A stretch of 64,000 nucleotides of DNA from Merluccius polli. Lineage: Eukaryota > Chordata > Actinopteri > Gadiformes > Merlucciidae. Location: contig JAOPHQ010004271.1 in the NCBI GenBank assembly GCA_030340625.1, forward strand, positions 27,501 to 91,500, written 5' to 3'. Under the pieces are notes generated by a model that saw only the letters and a list, made by a program, of their open reading frames with translations, made no database searches and was not told the origin of the DNA. Positions 12,281-24,277 of the stretch are shown here, in pieces. Position 1 is the first letter of the stretch. Each line of letters starts with the position of its first letter. A program made the position numbers and the translations under genes.

Positions 12281-15227
12281 CACAAGACAAGACTATATGT
12301 AAGAATGACCGTAGATTTATGATTGAGCTGTGTTGTGTCGTGTTTGGATGCTTGCCTCTCCTGATGATTTCCCTCGGTGTCTCCCTGTTGCAGTTTCGCT
12401 GCTGTGGGGTGACCAACCACACAGATTGGTTTGAGGTTTACAACGCCACCCGGGTCCCCGACTCCTGCTGCCTGGAATACAGTGACAACTGCGGCCTGGA
12501 CAACCCAGGGACATGGTGGACGGCGGTAAGGACTGGCTGGGGGAGGGGGAAACTCACCAGAAGATGCTATGTGGTTGTTCTTTCAGGACAAAATATATTC
12601 TCTATTGGGAATAACTCCGTTATGAGTATGCATACACACTACCGGCGGCTACATGTTGTAAATCATTGTCTCGCTGCATTTACCAGTCCGTATAATCTGA
12701 TACCGCATCATTCTCAATGAGCTGTTGTGGGGGAAGGACATTTCTAGACTCCCCTATTGGTTCAGTGGTGGACTCCTGCAGTGGTTCAGAGCAGGTGAAA
12801 ATCGAGCGGGTGAAAGATACGTTGTCAAATAATTATCCTACCATTGTGCAACTGAAGTCACATTTTCACATATTTTTTGTGCAATAATTAGCAAACAATG
12901 CATGCTGGCCATAGTTATTGGTTTGAAAAACAATTTCAGTATGTTGCCTAGAAACTATGTTTTTCCACGTTGTACATCGCATTTGTCTGGCTATAATACT
13001 TGTTATTTATAGTCAACAATACAAAAATAACAGTAAGTCAATTTTATTCATAATGCGCCTTTTGAAACCAGAGTTACAAGGCGGGGAAGAATAAAGCATT
13101 AAAAATAACAAAATAAACAATATAAACAACATAACAATGTAAAAATGTTTTAAAAAAACTACACATAAGATAGTCTTGTGGAGTCTTGATGTTGGGACAG
13201 CCAGAAGGCCGTGGTCCTGAGAGATCTCGGTGATCTCACTGTGGCAAGGGGACACAATAGTTTAGAAATGTAAAGTGGGGTCAGCCTGTGTAGTGCTTTA
13301 TAGGTGAATAAGATCATTTTAAAATCCATGCAATTGATGGGTAACCAATGCAGAGAGGCCAACACCGGTGTAATGCTTGACCTACGTCGAGTCTCGGTTA
13401 AAAGTCTAGGGGGCGCGTTTTGAACTAACTATAGCCGAGACACAGAAGAGCGACTCGGGGTGGTGAACAGTGCATTGCAATAATTCAGATGAGGAGATGA
13501 TTTTTCCAGATCATGAAAGGATAATACAAATTTGATTTTGGCATGTTTGTTTCTTAGTTGAAAGAAACAGGATTGGACCACTTTCTTTACATGCAACACA
13601 TATGTGTTGGTCAAAGAAGACTCCTAGGTTTTTAGAGGCCTGCTTAACATGTACTGCTAAAGGGCGCCGATACACTGCTCAAAAATGCTCCCGGGGCCTA
13701 TAGTAAGGACGTCTTTGGTCCTTGTGTTTTGTCAGAGTTAAGCTGGAGGAACTTATCTGACATCCAGTCCTTGATAGCAGCCTTGCAAAATAGAGAGCTT
13801 ACTAAGATAAAAGAGAAGTACAGCGTATCATCCGCATAACAATAATAAGAAATACACTTAAAACGACTAATTAAGAAACCAAGGGGAAGCATGTACACAG
13901 GAAAAAGAATAGCACAAGGATAGAGCCCTGGGGCACACCACACGTCAACAGAGCAGATGAGGTGACATAATCATAATAAACATAATAGACATAAAAAAAT
14001 GGGTATAGTGAGGTACTAATTTTAAAGTGGTTGGAGTGGCCATAGATTTAAAAAAGCACTATGAATGCAGTCTATTTTACATTTGTACAAATACAGTACT
14101 GTGAAACTGTATTACATTTAACTACATCTCCTAATATAATCCATCTTCCTGTGGCAGTTATACAAGCAGGTTTTCGTGTACTCGGCCCGCCAGCCACGGA
14201 CAGTTAGTCACCTTCCCTCAGAGCACTGGCTGGACACAGCAGTCACTCCCCTATTTGTTTGTTTGTTGGATTGGTTATTACCAAGGCAACAGCATTTTGG
14301 TCCTGGGGCAATGTCAATATCACAATATTACAACAATAATAGTAATTGCATAAAGCAAATGCATTTAAGAAATGGAAAATAATGATACAAAGTGAATTGA
14401 CTTCATATTTATAAATGACATATGAGTGGTTGCGTTTATTGGTTTATTGGTTTATTGGTTTTTCTGATAAAGTGCAATGCCAAATTTCTCTTGGCCATAA
14501 GAAGGATATAAGAAGTCATAAAACACAATCATTGTCTCTTTCAATAGCAACACTAATATAATAGTGAGTTGTCTTAACCATCAATGGAGAGTTATGTACA
14601 TAACATGTATTCTAATCCTACATAATTGACAAACAGCAGAATCACAAAGACAGAAACGTTGTCTTTTAGGAATGACCATAGTATAGTCATTTCCCAGCCC
14701 TCACAGTCTCATACATTACACTGTGTGTCATGCTGAGGATCCCACTGTAGTTCACAGAGGAACAATGTGACCAGAGACTATCAAGTATTAAGTAGTACCA
14801 AAAACATTCCTATTTCATCTCAGAATAACTCTGAGTGGAACAAAGGACAATGAGATGTTGGCCTTCCCAGCAACTCACACATTGTAACCATGATGGGTTA
14901 AAGGCATGTCTGGGGCGGAAACTGAATTGTATCAGTATTTATACCATAATGTAAATGGGACTTCTGGACCACATCAATGAATCCAGTCAATTTTGTCAAA
15001 ATTACTCTTAGAATCTAATCTTATTTTAAAGTGATGGACAAATCCATAATTTACTTCTTGGGGTTATCAAGGTGTCCATTAAGTTAGGCCAAGGCAGTGA
15101 CCAATTACGCTCATTAAACCGATGGTACAGCTGAATGAAGCCATGGCGTTTTTGACAGAATGGGGAGGGATTGTGGATTCAGACCACACCCCTCCAAGAC
15201 CATGAGCTGACTTTGAGATGTATATCT

Positions 15228-15272
<45 letters not shown>

Positions 15273-16673
15273 GGGCATCACCATAATATAATTGGGGGGG
15301 GACACGTCCCCCCCACCCTTGAAAAAAAGTCGTTTGGACCCCCCCACATTTACCATCAAAAATATTAGTGCATGACTGGTCTACTAGTCCAGCGTTCTTT
15401 CCATTGCTTCACAATCAAATCCGTTCCACTTTATCAGTAGGGGGAATACCAATATAAATAGAAATCCACTCTGCGTTTTCCTGTTTTTTTAACACACAAA
15501 GCAGCAGCATCACGCACGCATTCAAAACACGCAGCGAAGCAAGCCTATGTTGAGAGTCGGATCAACGACAGCGATAGACTTCAGCAACACAGACATAGGT
15601 TGATTCTAATTTAGGCTCTGAGTAGCCTAGGTACATTTTGTTTCCTCATAACTTTTATTCCAAGAGATGTTTTGTTGCATGACATTAATGTAGGGCTATA
15701 TGTTGCCTCAAAGTTACCTCATTCTTTTCTAATTCACTCAGATTTTTTAAATCCTCATATTTTGCTCTCATTAAGAGAATAAAGTGTCAAAAAAGTTGTC
15801 AGTGTCAGTCCTCTGTGTGTATTACACCAGACGTAATAGTAGTCAGTAATTGCAAACCATGCAAGCTCCAAGGAAAATCAATGAAAGAGGGAGATCATTT
15901 GAAATCTAAAAACATGGTAAAATGCACCAGAATGCAGGCAATTGCATCTACTTCTTTCAAATGTTTCTGGGGGAGGACACCCAGACCCCCCCTCAAAATA
16001 TGTCCCCCCCACTCTCAAAAAGCTGATGACGCCTTGTATATATATATATACTGTATATACAATTATAAGATATTCTAGGTGTGTAGTGGATACATGTTAT
16101 GGTTATTTTACATTTTTAGATCCTGTTAGATCCTAAATATATATGAAATATAGATAAGATGGTTTACAAGGTGTATTACAGGTTAGCGCACTAGAGGGTT
16201 GAGGCACCGTGCCAAAACATACTTTCTATTTATTATTCTCAATCAATTTACATTGGATTGGATATAAATTAGTGAGGTGCCATTACATTCCTTACATCTA
16301 AAAATAGACTCCAACACTCTTACTCTTGTATCTGTTACTATGGAAAAAAACACATTGACACCGAGTGAATCACCTGAAGGCAAGATTATCTTAACATCCT
16401 GACAAGATGTCAGAGAATGGCCTCCTCTAACATGTGACAGGTTTACTTAGCAAATGGTTGATGTTGCTCAAAGACTTTGAAATAAATCCCTGGGAGTTCT
16501 TTAGATCTTTTTGTTCTCGCTATGTCATTATTTTTTAACATCCCCTTTGCAGGACCCGAGGATAAGCAAACCTGCCTTATATCCCTTATAGTTTAAGTAC
16601 TGTATTGATCCCACAGGGGAACAAATGTTATCAAAACAGGGGTAGCATAGTGCAGAGAAATATACATAAATAA

Positions 16674-16748
<75 letters not shown>

Positions 16749-18435
16749 GCTTGAATAAAAATATAAAATAGATGTAGAATAGAAAAAAATAGAAAAGTAC
16801 CTAACAGATGTTTGGAGTTGTGCGGAAATAAAACTGCATAACACTTATAATAAAGTGTTTCAGCCTTAGTGTCCATGAGTTGAGAAAGGCTTTCAGGAAG
16901 ATTTTACTTGAGGTAAATTGTTCAGTTACTTCAATGTTTGTTATTGTTCCCTATATAAAACCTAGCCCCTAGGAGGGGAATTCACCACAAGCTGTGTAAA
17001 GTGCCATAGAGAAACAGAAAACAACAGATATATACAGAAATGTTCAAATCACGATGAATATGCGCATTGGCACACATTCATATTGAAATAGCTATTGCCT
17101 CCAAGGTCAACATTAGCTTGAGACTTGCTTTCCGAAAAGTAGGCAATGGTTGTTCAAGAAGTAAACAACACACTTCTGGAAGGGAGTTGCATCTGTGTTG
17201 ATAGCAAAATAACACAAGGCCACTACTAATTATGGCTCCCTGTCTCTCTATCTCCCCAGCAGCAGACAACATTATCGATTGAAGTCTGAGTTGCTGAACT
17301 CAGGCTTGTACATCTCGTGGATATTTAAAAGGGGTAAGGAGAAAAAATTAATGAAGTCTTCTCCTCGTACCCTGGTACATAAAAGTAGTAGACCCATAAT
17401 TAGTGTTATGAGTGACACCTATGTTTCTCCTTACAATGGCGCCTCTGTAAAAAGAGTCTATTAACCTGTGAATATGAATCATTACACGATCAGCGAAGAT
17501 TCATTTAGCATGGAAAGGATTTTAGAAGTAAATCAATTAATTATTTTTCGTTTTAAAATTTAAAAAAGACGCCAAATTAAGGCGGTGGGTATGGTGGGGG
17601 TGAGGTGTGAAACGGCAAAAATAGCATAATTCCTTTGGAGCTTAAACAAAATGAATGAAAATCTCAAACTCATCTTTGACATCTTAACGTGATGTCAACG
17701 GTTTTTTATCTCTTTTGTGTGGTGTAGCAGAAAATAACAATAATAACCAAAACAATTTGAGTGTTTTTTGAAAGGGTTTTCTTGTACACACAATGTTGTT
17801 TTTACAAGAAGTACCACTTTCTTACCAAGATAATTAGGAAAATAGAGAACTTGGGAGTGATGGTTGGTTTCATCACTAGATGTCTGGAGAGACCGGAAGG
17901 AACAATACAACGTCTTGCAGTGACTGTCCTCCAGAGGATATTTGAGTTGCTTGTGGCGTTTCTCTTTAGCTTTGCTTTAGTTCCCACACTATTTCAGGGC
18001 ACTTCAAATAAAAAATAAATAAATATCACAGTACTGCACCACTAGCGCCGTCACATCGTGCTGGATTTACATTCCATTCAAAGTTGTATGTGGACAAACT
18101 TTTTCCCTTTTTATGTATGACTTAGAGATCAAACCGTTTCTTATGTCGTGCCTGGAAAAATCAATTTAGCACCTGGTCCTTTGGCGTTTTACTTATATTG
18201 TCAGTTTTCCCATTTCATTGCAAAAACCACTTATGCTGCCTTGAGAATATAACTACTTCTGACCATCACGCTGAATTCTGGCACTTTATTGAGGTTTCTT
18301 TTCTCATTCTTAACAAAATACAAAATGTCTCCTGTTTTCTGTCTGTCCAGCACGAAAATATATATTTTGAATATTTTCAGTGTACTTAAGATGTTGGAAA
18401 ACATTGACAGATATGGAGGAAAACCTAGATTTCTT

Positions 18436-18473
<38 letters not shown>

Positions 18474-20137
18474 CCCCCTGTGTGTATATATTTATATACT
18501 ATATACTGTATATATATATATACACTACTGCGCGATTGTTGAGGGGGGGGGTGCCACCGGAGGATTTCGCTTCGCGATAATATCGGCGATAAAAATATTA
18601 TCGCCGATAACGGCCCATCACTAATATACACACATGATTCTGATTATTTCTGAATAGCAGGCCACTGCTATGATTAACAGATCGTTGCTATGGCTGTAGA
18701 TCCAACTGTCAAATCTAACAGACTATTGTTTTTTGCGGAAACAATACAATTATTTTTTGTTGTTATATTTTGTATCAGATTATTGATTTCTTGAGTAAGT
18801 AGTCATGTAGTAAGCCGGATAATGTACAGCGAGCCGGTCATTATTGTGAAATAAACCCTTCAGGGTGATTTGTGTCCTGCATCACCCTGTCGCCATATGT
18901 ACCAGCTGTACATTATCCCTTACTTCAGTAGCTTTTCTTGTCTAAATGAAACAGCAAGTGGTTGTTGAAGCACCGCATGCACTTTGTAGAAAAGCCTGTT
19001 TGTTATCCTAAAGTGACACAAGGACGATGGGGATCAGGTTTCTGAAAGCCTGCCCAGTGAGCACTGAGTCACACCAGGCAACAGTGAATATCTCTTTTAA
19101 AGGGGCAGTGGACCCCAAATTATTACTTTTCTTAACTTGGTAATATGTCTTATATGAACTTTAACATAGTAATGTATGCCATTGTGTCACTGTTACTAAA
19201 ATAAAACGGCAATTTAGAAAAACACGTCAAGGGACACATGCGGCGAGGTGTGTGGATGTGTGGCGCTCTGTCTGGGCAGCGTCCGAGAGAGTCTTAAAGA
19301 CCGTGTAAAGCAAATTCTGAGATTTGTTTCTAAACACATTACACATGTTAGAAAGGCATTGCCGAAAACACGTGAAAAGACTGTATAACCATTTAATGTT
19401 GAATTGTGGAGTTAGACCGTTTTTCTATTTTTCACCATTTTCGCGTTCAGGGTTTTTTGGGCAGAGCTTAAAGGGTACATGATACATAAGTGCTACCCCT
19501 TAATAGTTAATAACACATTTTTCTATAGTGTGACAAACAACTCTAAACACATATTTCCCTTTGGTTTACACAGACGTTAAGCTTCTCAGACACTTGTAGT
19601 ATAACGCCGCGGTGTGTGGCGCATTATACAACATCGCTCATTATAACACTCATACACAACAATGGTCGCCACGGTGTGTGGCGTACACAGCATCATTCAT
19701 TATAACTCTGATACACAGTTGCAGTACTAACTTATTATCACAAAGTTGGCGTGGGTCGTAACCATGGGGATAACACGTCTCCCCTCCTTCCTAGTACTCT
19801 CCTAGTAATCTCATGGTGTTGGAATTGGAGCTGAAACAGGGGCTTCACTTACACTTTAACGTTGAGCGTAACAGAGAACATGTCACACCACGTTTTCCAA
19901 ACATGACCACACTCAAGCACATTTGCATTTGCATTACAGATCCAAAAATATATGATGACTAAGCAATGTGTGTAGGCCGGGTTTTTGTTCAATATATACA
20001 TGACTGTGTGTGTGTCACTCTACAGCCATGCTATGAGCGTGTGAAGGACTGGCTGAACGAGAACCTGGTGGCCCTGTGGATCTTCGCTCTGTGCACGGCC
20101 CTCACTCAGGTAACCATGACAACACATCTCAAGTGTA

Positions 20138-20168
<31 letters not shown>

Positions 20169-21062
20169 GAGAATATGTCTTGGGTTGACTGAACAGAGGG
20201 AGCTGTCCTCATTTGGGTGTTTAGTTTCACAATCTTGCTCTCTCTTTACAACTCTCGAATCTTACCTACAGCTGCTTTAAGTCCATGGTGACTTGCTAAT
20301 CCATTTGTGCGCTGCAACTAAACGCATTGTGCTATTTTAGTCAAATGTGACGACTGTTAATTAAATCTGTCGCTTCAGGAAATGTTTTACATTATTAAAG
20401 CATTTTACACCTTTGAGCCAACTGATAAGTTTAGAATAAATTAAAGTGGGGCAGCGGATGTAAACTTCCCTAATCATCGGCTTTAAATAGTAAATACTGT
20501 TCCCTTAATACCTGTCACGGCTGATGATGTAACTGTCTGGCCTCATGGGTCTTGCTTCTTCTGAGCCACATGAAATGATTCATTGTGTAAAATGATGTTT
20601 CTTATGTGGTGGTGTATGTTGTTCCCTGTATGTGTCATTGTATTTTATTGTATGCTGCTGTCTTGGCCAGGTCTCGCTTTTAAAATAGCTGTTTAATCTC
20701 AAAGAGACCAACCTGGTTAAATAAAGGTTAACAAAAACAAATACAATAAACGGTTTCACAAAAATATGTCAACCATGGTATCTGCTGGTGATCTGAGGAT
20801 TTCATCGCCAGTAGGATATATTATTTAGTAAAGGGAGTTTGTGGGCGTTGCATTGTGTACTGTTAGGATAAGGTTAGGATTTCTTTCATGCCCAATTACC
20901 TCTAGACGGCTGCAGCAGCAACAGCAGCGATCAACAGTTCTGTTCAGCTGTCCTCTAGTCGTGTGTGACGATGTGTTGTCTCTTACTCTGCAGATACTGG
21001 GCCTGGTGTTTTCCATGACTATGTTCTGTCAGGCGGTGAAAGTGGAGACCTTCTACGCCTAG
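7970..21062 (+). CDS. tspan4: Tetraspanin-4 (tspan4), 3' half; four coding exons, 5' end outside window
   Basis: The exons join in frame (102+132+84+69 nt) to give the last 128 residues and a TAG stop. Tetraspanins are four-pass membrane proteins that organise integrins and other receptors into membrane microdomains. Numbering on a 238-residue TSPAN4, the visible part starts at about residue 111. It holds the end of the region after helix 3, the large extracellular loop with FRCCGV (CCG motif), VPDSCC, the single Cys of DNCG and the PCYE Cys (six loop cysteines), an N-glycosylation sequon NAT and a possible second one NHT, then transmembrane helix 4 and a short tail ending ETFYA. The stretches DWFEVYNATRVPDSCCLE and GNVGLTNAW are typical of TSPAN4 rather than TSPAN9. 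All introns shown are phase 0 with GT-AG borders. The first ~110 residues (helices 1-3) are upstream of position 1; I found no further exon in 1-7969. Which teleost paralogue (a or b) cannot be told. Confidence 0.93.
8078..8221. repeat. Compound GT/GA/CA microsatellite at a tspan4 donor
   Basis: GT units to about 8132, GA units to about 8198, then CA units; it begins six bases after the donor at 8072. Confidence 0.95.
10838..10921. repeat. GT microsatellite
   Basis: About 84 bp of GT with one GC interruption near the start. Smaller GT arrays lie at 2311-2378, 10404-10431, 11632-11686 and 41421-41459. Confidence 0.95.
12394..12525 (+). CDS. tspan4: tspan4 coding exon, CCG motif and loop cysteines
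   Basis: 44 codons, FRCCGVTNHTDW through NPGTWWTA. The acceptor is CCCTGTTGCAG/TTTCGC and the donor is GGCG/GTAAGG. It carries the CCG hallmark, the VPDSCC pair, a fifth loop Cys and the NAT glycosylation sequon. A G-rich stretch (GGGGGAGGGGG) follows within 20 bases of the donor. Confidence 0.95.
13030..13945 (-). mobile_element. L2-like LINE fragment, broken reverse transcriptase
   Basis: Three - strand blocks in the right order: 13943-13698 (a GLYPCAILFPVYMLPLG segment, YADDT catalytic box, IKDWMSDKFLQLNSDKT), 13614-13429 (CFFQLRNKHAKIKF, LNYCNALF) and 13365-13159 (LHWLPI, DFKMILFTYKALH, PLYISKLL). They fall in different frames, so the copy is inactive. It lies antisense in a tspan4 intron. 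Confidence 0.78.
15273..16033. mobile_element. Probable DNA-transposon remnant with G/C-run termini
   Basis: Imperfect inverted ends (GGGCATCACC and, reversed, GGCGTCATCA), each followed by runs of G/C separated by A/T words, for example GACACGTCCCCCCC and GACACCCAGACCCCCC. An open stretch at 15815-16078 gives no recognisable transposase. Confidence 0.4.
16590..16850 (-). mobile_element. LINE 3' tail with internal AT microsatellite
   Basis: On the - strand the end reads CCCCTGTGGGATCAATACAGTACTT, the usual teleost LINE/SINE tail pattern. An AT array (16674-16745) divides the rest. No coding part remains. Confidence 0.45.
16674..16745. repeat. AT microsatellite
   Basis: 72 bp of AT. Similar arrays are at 12219-12277, 15231-15269, 21795-21836 and 23735-23806. 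Confidence 0.95.
20026..20109 (+). CDS. tspan4: tspan4 coding exon, end of loop and start of helix 4
   Basis: 28 codons, PCYERVKDWLNENL followed by the hydrophobic WIFALCTALTQ. The acceptor is CACTCTACAG/CCATGC and the donor is CACTCAG/GTAACC. PCYE supplies the last loop cysteine. A run of 27 C begins 29 bases into the following intron. Confidence 0.94.
20110..20993 (+). other. tspan4 last intron
   Basis: Contains the 27-base C run (20139-20165) and the L2/V-SINE-like tail (20615-20745). Confidence 0.8.
20615..20745 (+). mobile_element. L2/Maui or V-SINE-like 3' tail
   Basis: CTTGGCCAGGTCTCGCTTT, then TTTAATCTCAAAGAGACC and CCTGGTTAAATAAAGGTTAA, the recognisable 3' tail shared by teleost L2 LINEs and V-SINEs. 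It is in the last tspan4 intron, sense orientation, and includes AATAAA. Confidence 0.65.
20994..21062 (+). CDS. tspan4: tspan4 last coding exon, helix 4 and C-terminal tail
   Basis: 22 codons plus TAG: ILGLVFSMTMFCQAVKVETFYA. The acceptor is TTACTCTGCAG/ATACTG. It completes transmembrane helix 4; the CQAVK segment holds the cytoplasmic cysteine usually palmitoylated in this family (family knowledge). The 3' UTR follows directly. Confidence 0.95.
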   Translation: MLGLVFSMTMFCQAVKVETFYA

Positions 21063-21620
21063 CGCCGGGAGCTAACCCCTGGCCCCGCTAAAGACTTTTC
21101 TCACCGCCGTTGTTTGGTTTTTGTATCGGAGCGAGACGGCGCCGATGCGAGCGAGCGCTCCCTACCCACATCGACAGACCGTCCTCTTTGCCCCCGTTCA
21201 TCCCTCCTTTCCTCAGTGCCGCAGACCCGTGGTTATGCTTTGTTAATGTGACATCTCACCGTCTTCAGCTAACGATCAAAGAGCACAGTGTCAGTGTCAT
21301 ACCAGAATAGTTGTTTGTTTTTTTACGGTTCTGCTCTACGTCACGCATCGTGCGCACATCGGTGATGAATGTGAAGAATGAATTACGGACGATGAGAAAC
21401 TGTAACCATTTTCCTTTCTTTTTTTAGTCTATATATTCTAAATGTGTTAAATTATTTCACGGTTTGTAAATGTGATTTTCAAATGAGAGCACAGTATACA
21501 AAATATTGCCGAATGCTGTTGCAGCATTGTTAAAAAAAAAGGTGGGGAAATGCGTTGGGAAGTGCTCTGAGTGCATGACTCCTACATTGGTACGTATTAA
21601 ATGTTTTGGCTCATCTTAAC
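21063..21620 (+). other. tspan4: tspan4 3' UTR
   Basis: Non-coding sequence from the TAG stop to a likely cleavage point about 20 bases after an ATTAAA hexamer at 21596. The end is inferred from the signal only; no transcript was seen. Confidence 0.6.
21596..21601 (+). promoter_or_regulatory. tspan4 polyadenylation signal (ATTAAA)
   Basis: ATTAAA, the commonest variant of AATAAA, lies 534 bases after the stop and is followed by T/GT-rich sequence (TGTTGTCCTTCC) about 30-50 bases later. It is the only good hexamer in this part of the UTR. Confidence 0.55.
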
Positions 21621-21792
21621 CACCGCTTCTCATGTTGTCCTTCCTCAGAAATCAATCAACAAAGGGGTTTTAAAGGGAAATTCAGACAGAAATGTAGTCT
21701 TTAAGAGATTGAAAAGTGTTTTATTACCAAATGTGCAGTATAACAAGGTCATTCTCTAAAACGACATTCTTATGACAGACAAAGGCCACCTA

Positions 21793-21840
<48 letters not shown>

Positions 21841-23302
21841 TAAATAAATGCCCCCCAAAAATTATTGTTACAAAAATGATGTGAATATACTTTGAATCGG
21901 AAATCACTCAATATCCAAGTCACAGGTCTCTAATTGGTGTCTGCATGCCTATTAACTAATGGGGAGGAATCTGCCACCACTGACATATACGCGGGGGAAC
22001 TTGACTCGACAAACCCCCTCAGCGCCTCTGCACCGTGGAACATGCAGCCGTCAAACGCTTGTTTTTGCTCCTCCTTATCTTCTCCCCTCGACCCCCACAC
22101 CGACCTTAACCACCACCACTATGTTCCCATCGGTTCCCCCCTCCACAGAGAGTCCTCTTCCCTCCCTTTGAAGCTCCGCCCCGGCCTGCGAGACGGCCCC
22201 TTAAAGCCCCTCGGTTCCCGTTCCGACGCAGCCCTGTTAGCCAGGCGCTGGGCCGGGGGTACACCAGAGACTGCATGCACATGTCTTCCTGCATGTCGTC
22301 CCGCAGGAGACATTGTTCAAGGGTTTATATGGTTGTGCCCTCGTGTTGGTGTTCAGCAAAAATGGAGCGGAGACATAATACAACATGTATGGAGGCTTTT
22401 TTTTTTCTTTCTGGGCTATTTATGAAGATAATCAACACAATTGGGCTATTTTTTTGTATACAGTTGGCACGAGACAGCACCTTTGTGTGCTTTATAAATT
22501 GGGCAAAATAGTTGCAGTATTTTCTACCCCCAAATCTTGGCTCAGGATAAATGAGTATACATAAACGTAGTGTGACCAGTATTCTTCTAGCACATAATTA
22601 ATGTGTTGGTCATTTTATAGCTGCACTGTTGTTTATGAATGTTGTAAAGAAATTCTCCTTTTGCATTCCAAGTGGTTGTTACAAACCACAAGTGGATTTT
22701 TTTTACTGTGTTATTTGTTGCTCTAGGGGAACTAACACAAGAAAAACCTCCGACCAAACAAACACAAAACTAAAAATGGTATCACCAACATCTTAAAGGC
22801 CATGGGGAGGAACAGTATCCACCACAGACTACATCTATCAAAACGGAAAGACTGCAAAAAGACCCGAAACAAAATGAAAATGGGCAGTGGAAAGGAGTAA
22901 ACGTACGCACATAGAAGAGCATAGAACTGGAAACCAAATAAATGCTGGTGGTTGTGTTGACTCCCCAACAGAATGACTTGAGGGACACTCCAGCCTGGTC
23001 CTTTGCATTACAGCCCGGCGAGGAACGAGGGGCGCCTGATTTGCTAAACAAGGTCACTGATTGCATTGACTATCAAGTGAAAGTGGAAACAAAAATGGAA
23101 GTAAAATATCCACCTAAACTATAAACATGAAAGGGCATTAAATAGGAATGGCGTTGGCATAACGTGATTAAAGGCGCAATTAGTTTCAATAGATATTTCA
23201 AGGGTAGCAAACAGAGCAGCTATTCAAGATATAAGCTGCACATTCTCCAGTACCAAGAAGATGGAGTTACTTAAAAACATAGCAACTCACCCATTCAATT
23301 CA

Positions 23303-23308
23303 CCCCCC

Positions 23309-23364
<56 letters not shown>
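23303..23364. repeat. C-run plus CT microsatellite
   Basis: 17 C then about 22 CT units, intergenic. Confidence 0.93.
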
Positions 23365-23367
<3 letters not shown>

Positions 23368-23730
23368 TGCATTATTCATTCCATGCGTTCGCATGCGTTC
23401 GCAGGCTTTCTCCCATTGTGCGCGTGATCAATAAAACATACCTGTGTGCTCCCTCTCTCACCTTCTCACATCCTCTCTTGTCTCGTTCCCTAAGCTAAAC
23501 CCCAGAGCCCTCGCCGAGCTGATAGAACAGCATAGATGGAGGACGGCTTTGCCAAAGCGCGAGGGAACGACTGCGGGGCTTCGAGTTATCATTGGGCGAC
23601 CTGTGTCTCATCTGAGGATTATATGTCACTGACTCAGCATGATACAACGTGCAACCCAATGGAATTATGCTCCTTTAAAAAGATGAGTGCGTACCTTTTC
23701 CTAAAAACATAACCTCATTAAAGTGCTAAA

Positions 23731-23796
<66 letters not shown>

Positions 23797-23929
23797 ATAT
23801 ACATATAGTGCTTTTTCTGGCGCTTGAAAGGGTTGCTTGGCTGGTTTGGTAGACTATACTGTACGATTTGCTCCTTACTGGCCTAAACGCAGCACAGATT
23901 TCAGGAAAAAAGGTCCGCTTGCCTTGCAC

Positions 23930-24277
23930 CAGGCCCGGCACAGCGAGGGGGCTTCAGGGGGCTTAACCCCCTCAGTTGTATTTTTCGCTCCCTCTGTTTA
24001 AGCTTTATGTATTTATAGAAAAATAGCAAAAACAACAAAACGATTGGCCGAGATACATGTGACTATCGCTTAGGCGGTTGTTTCAGGACCACGGACAGCG
24101 CTGATTGTCGTGTGTAGGGGAATGAGTGCGCCACACGCAACATTGTAAAAAATAAATAAAAGCAGCGAAAACCCCGAGCTAGCTTGTTCCGTAGTTCAAC
24201 TAATTTCCGAGTTCCAAGTAACTAATGAATGAGTTTTACTTTACCCCCTCAGTCACTTCATCGTGGCGCCGGGCCTG
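23930..24277. mobile_element. Short terminal-inverted-repeat element
   Basis: Left end CAGGCCCGGC and right end reverse complement CAGGCCCGGC, each followed within 50 bases by a copy of CCCCCTCAGT. It is about 348 bp without coding content. The flanks CCTTGCAC and CCTTGGAG match only partly as a target duplication. Confidence 0.5.

Larger units (their letters stand above)
8072..12393 (+). other. tspan4 intron
   Basis: Compound microsatellite at the donor, GT arrays at 10404, 10838 and 11632, and an AT array at 12219-12277 about 115 bases before the acceptor. The AT-rich sequence 8640-10300 has no recognised feature. Confidence 0.75.
12526..20025 (+). other. tspan4 intron
   Basis: 7.5 kb with the L2-like fragment (13030-13945), a DNA-transposon remnant (15273-16033), a LINE tail with AT array (16590-16850), a CT array (about 18437-18475), a hairpin-forming TATCGGCGATA inverted repeat at about 18586-18615 and a G-run motif at 18530. 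The rest shows nothing I can name. Confidence 0.75.
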
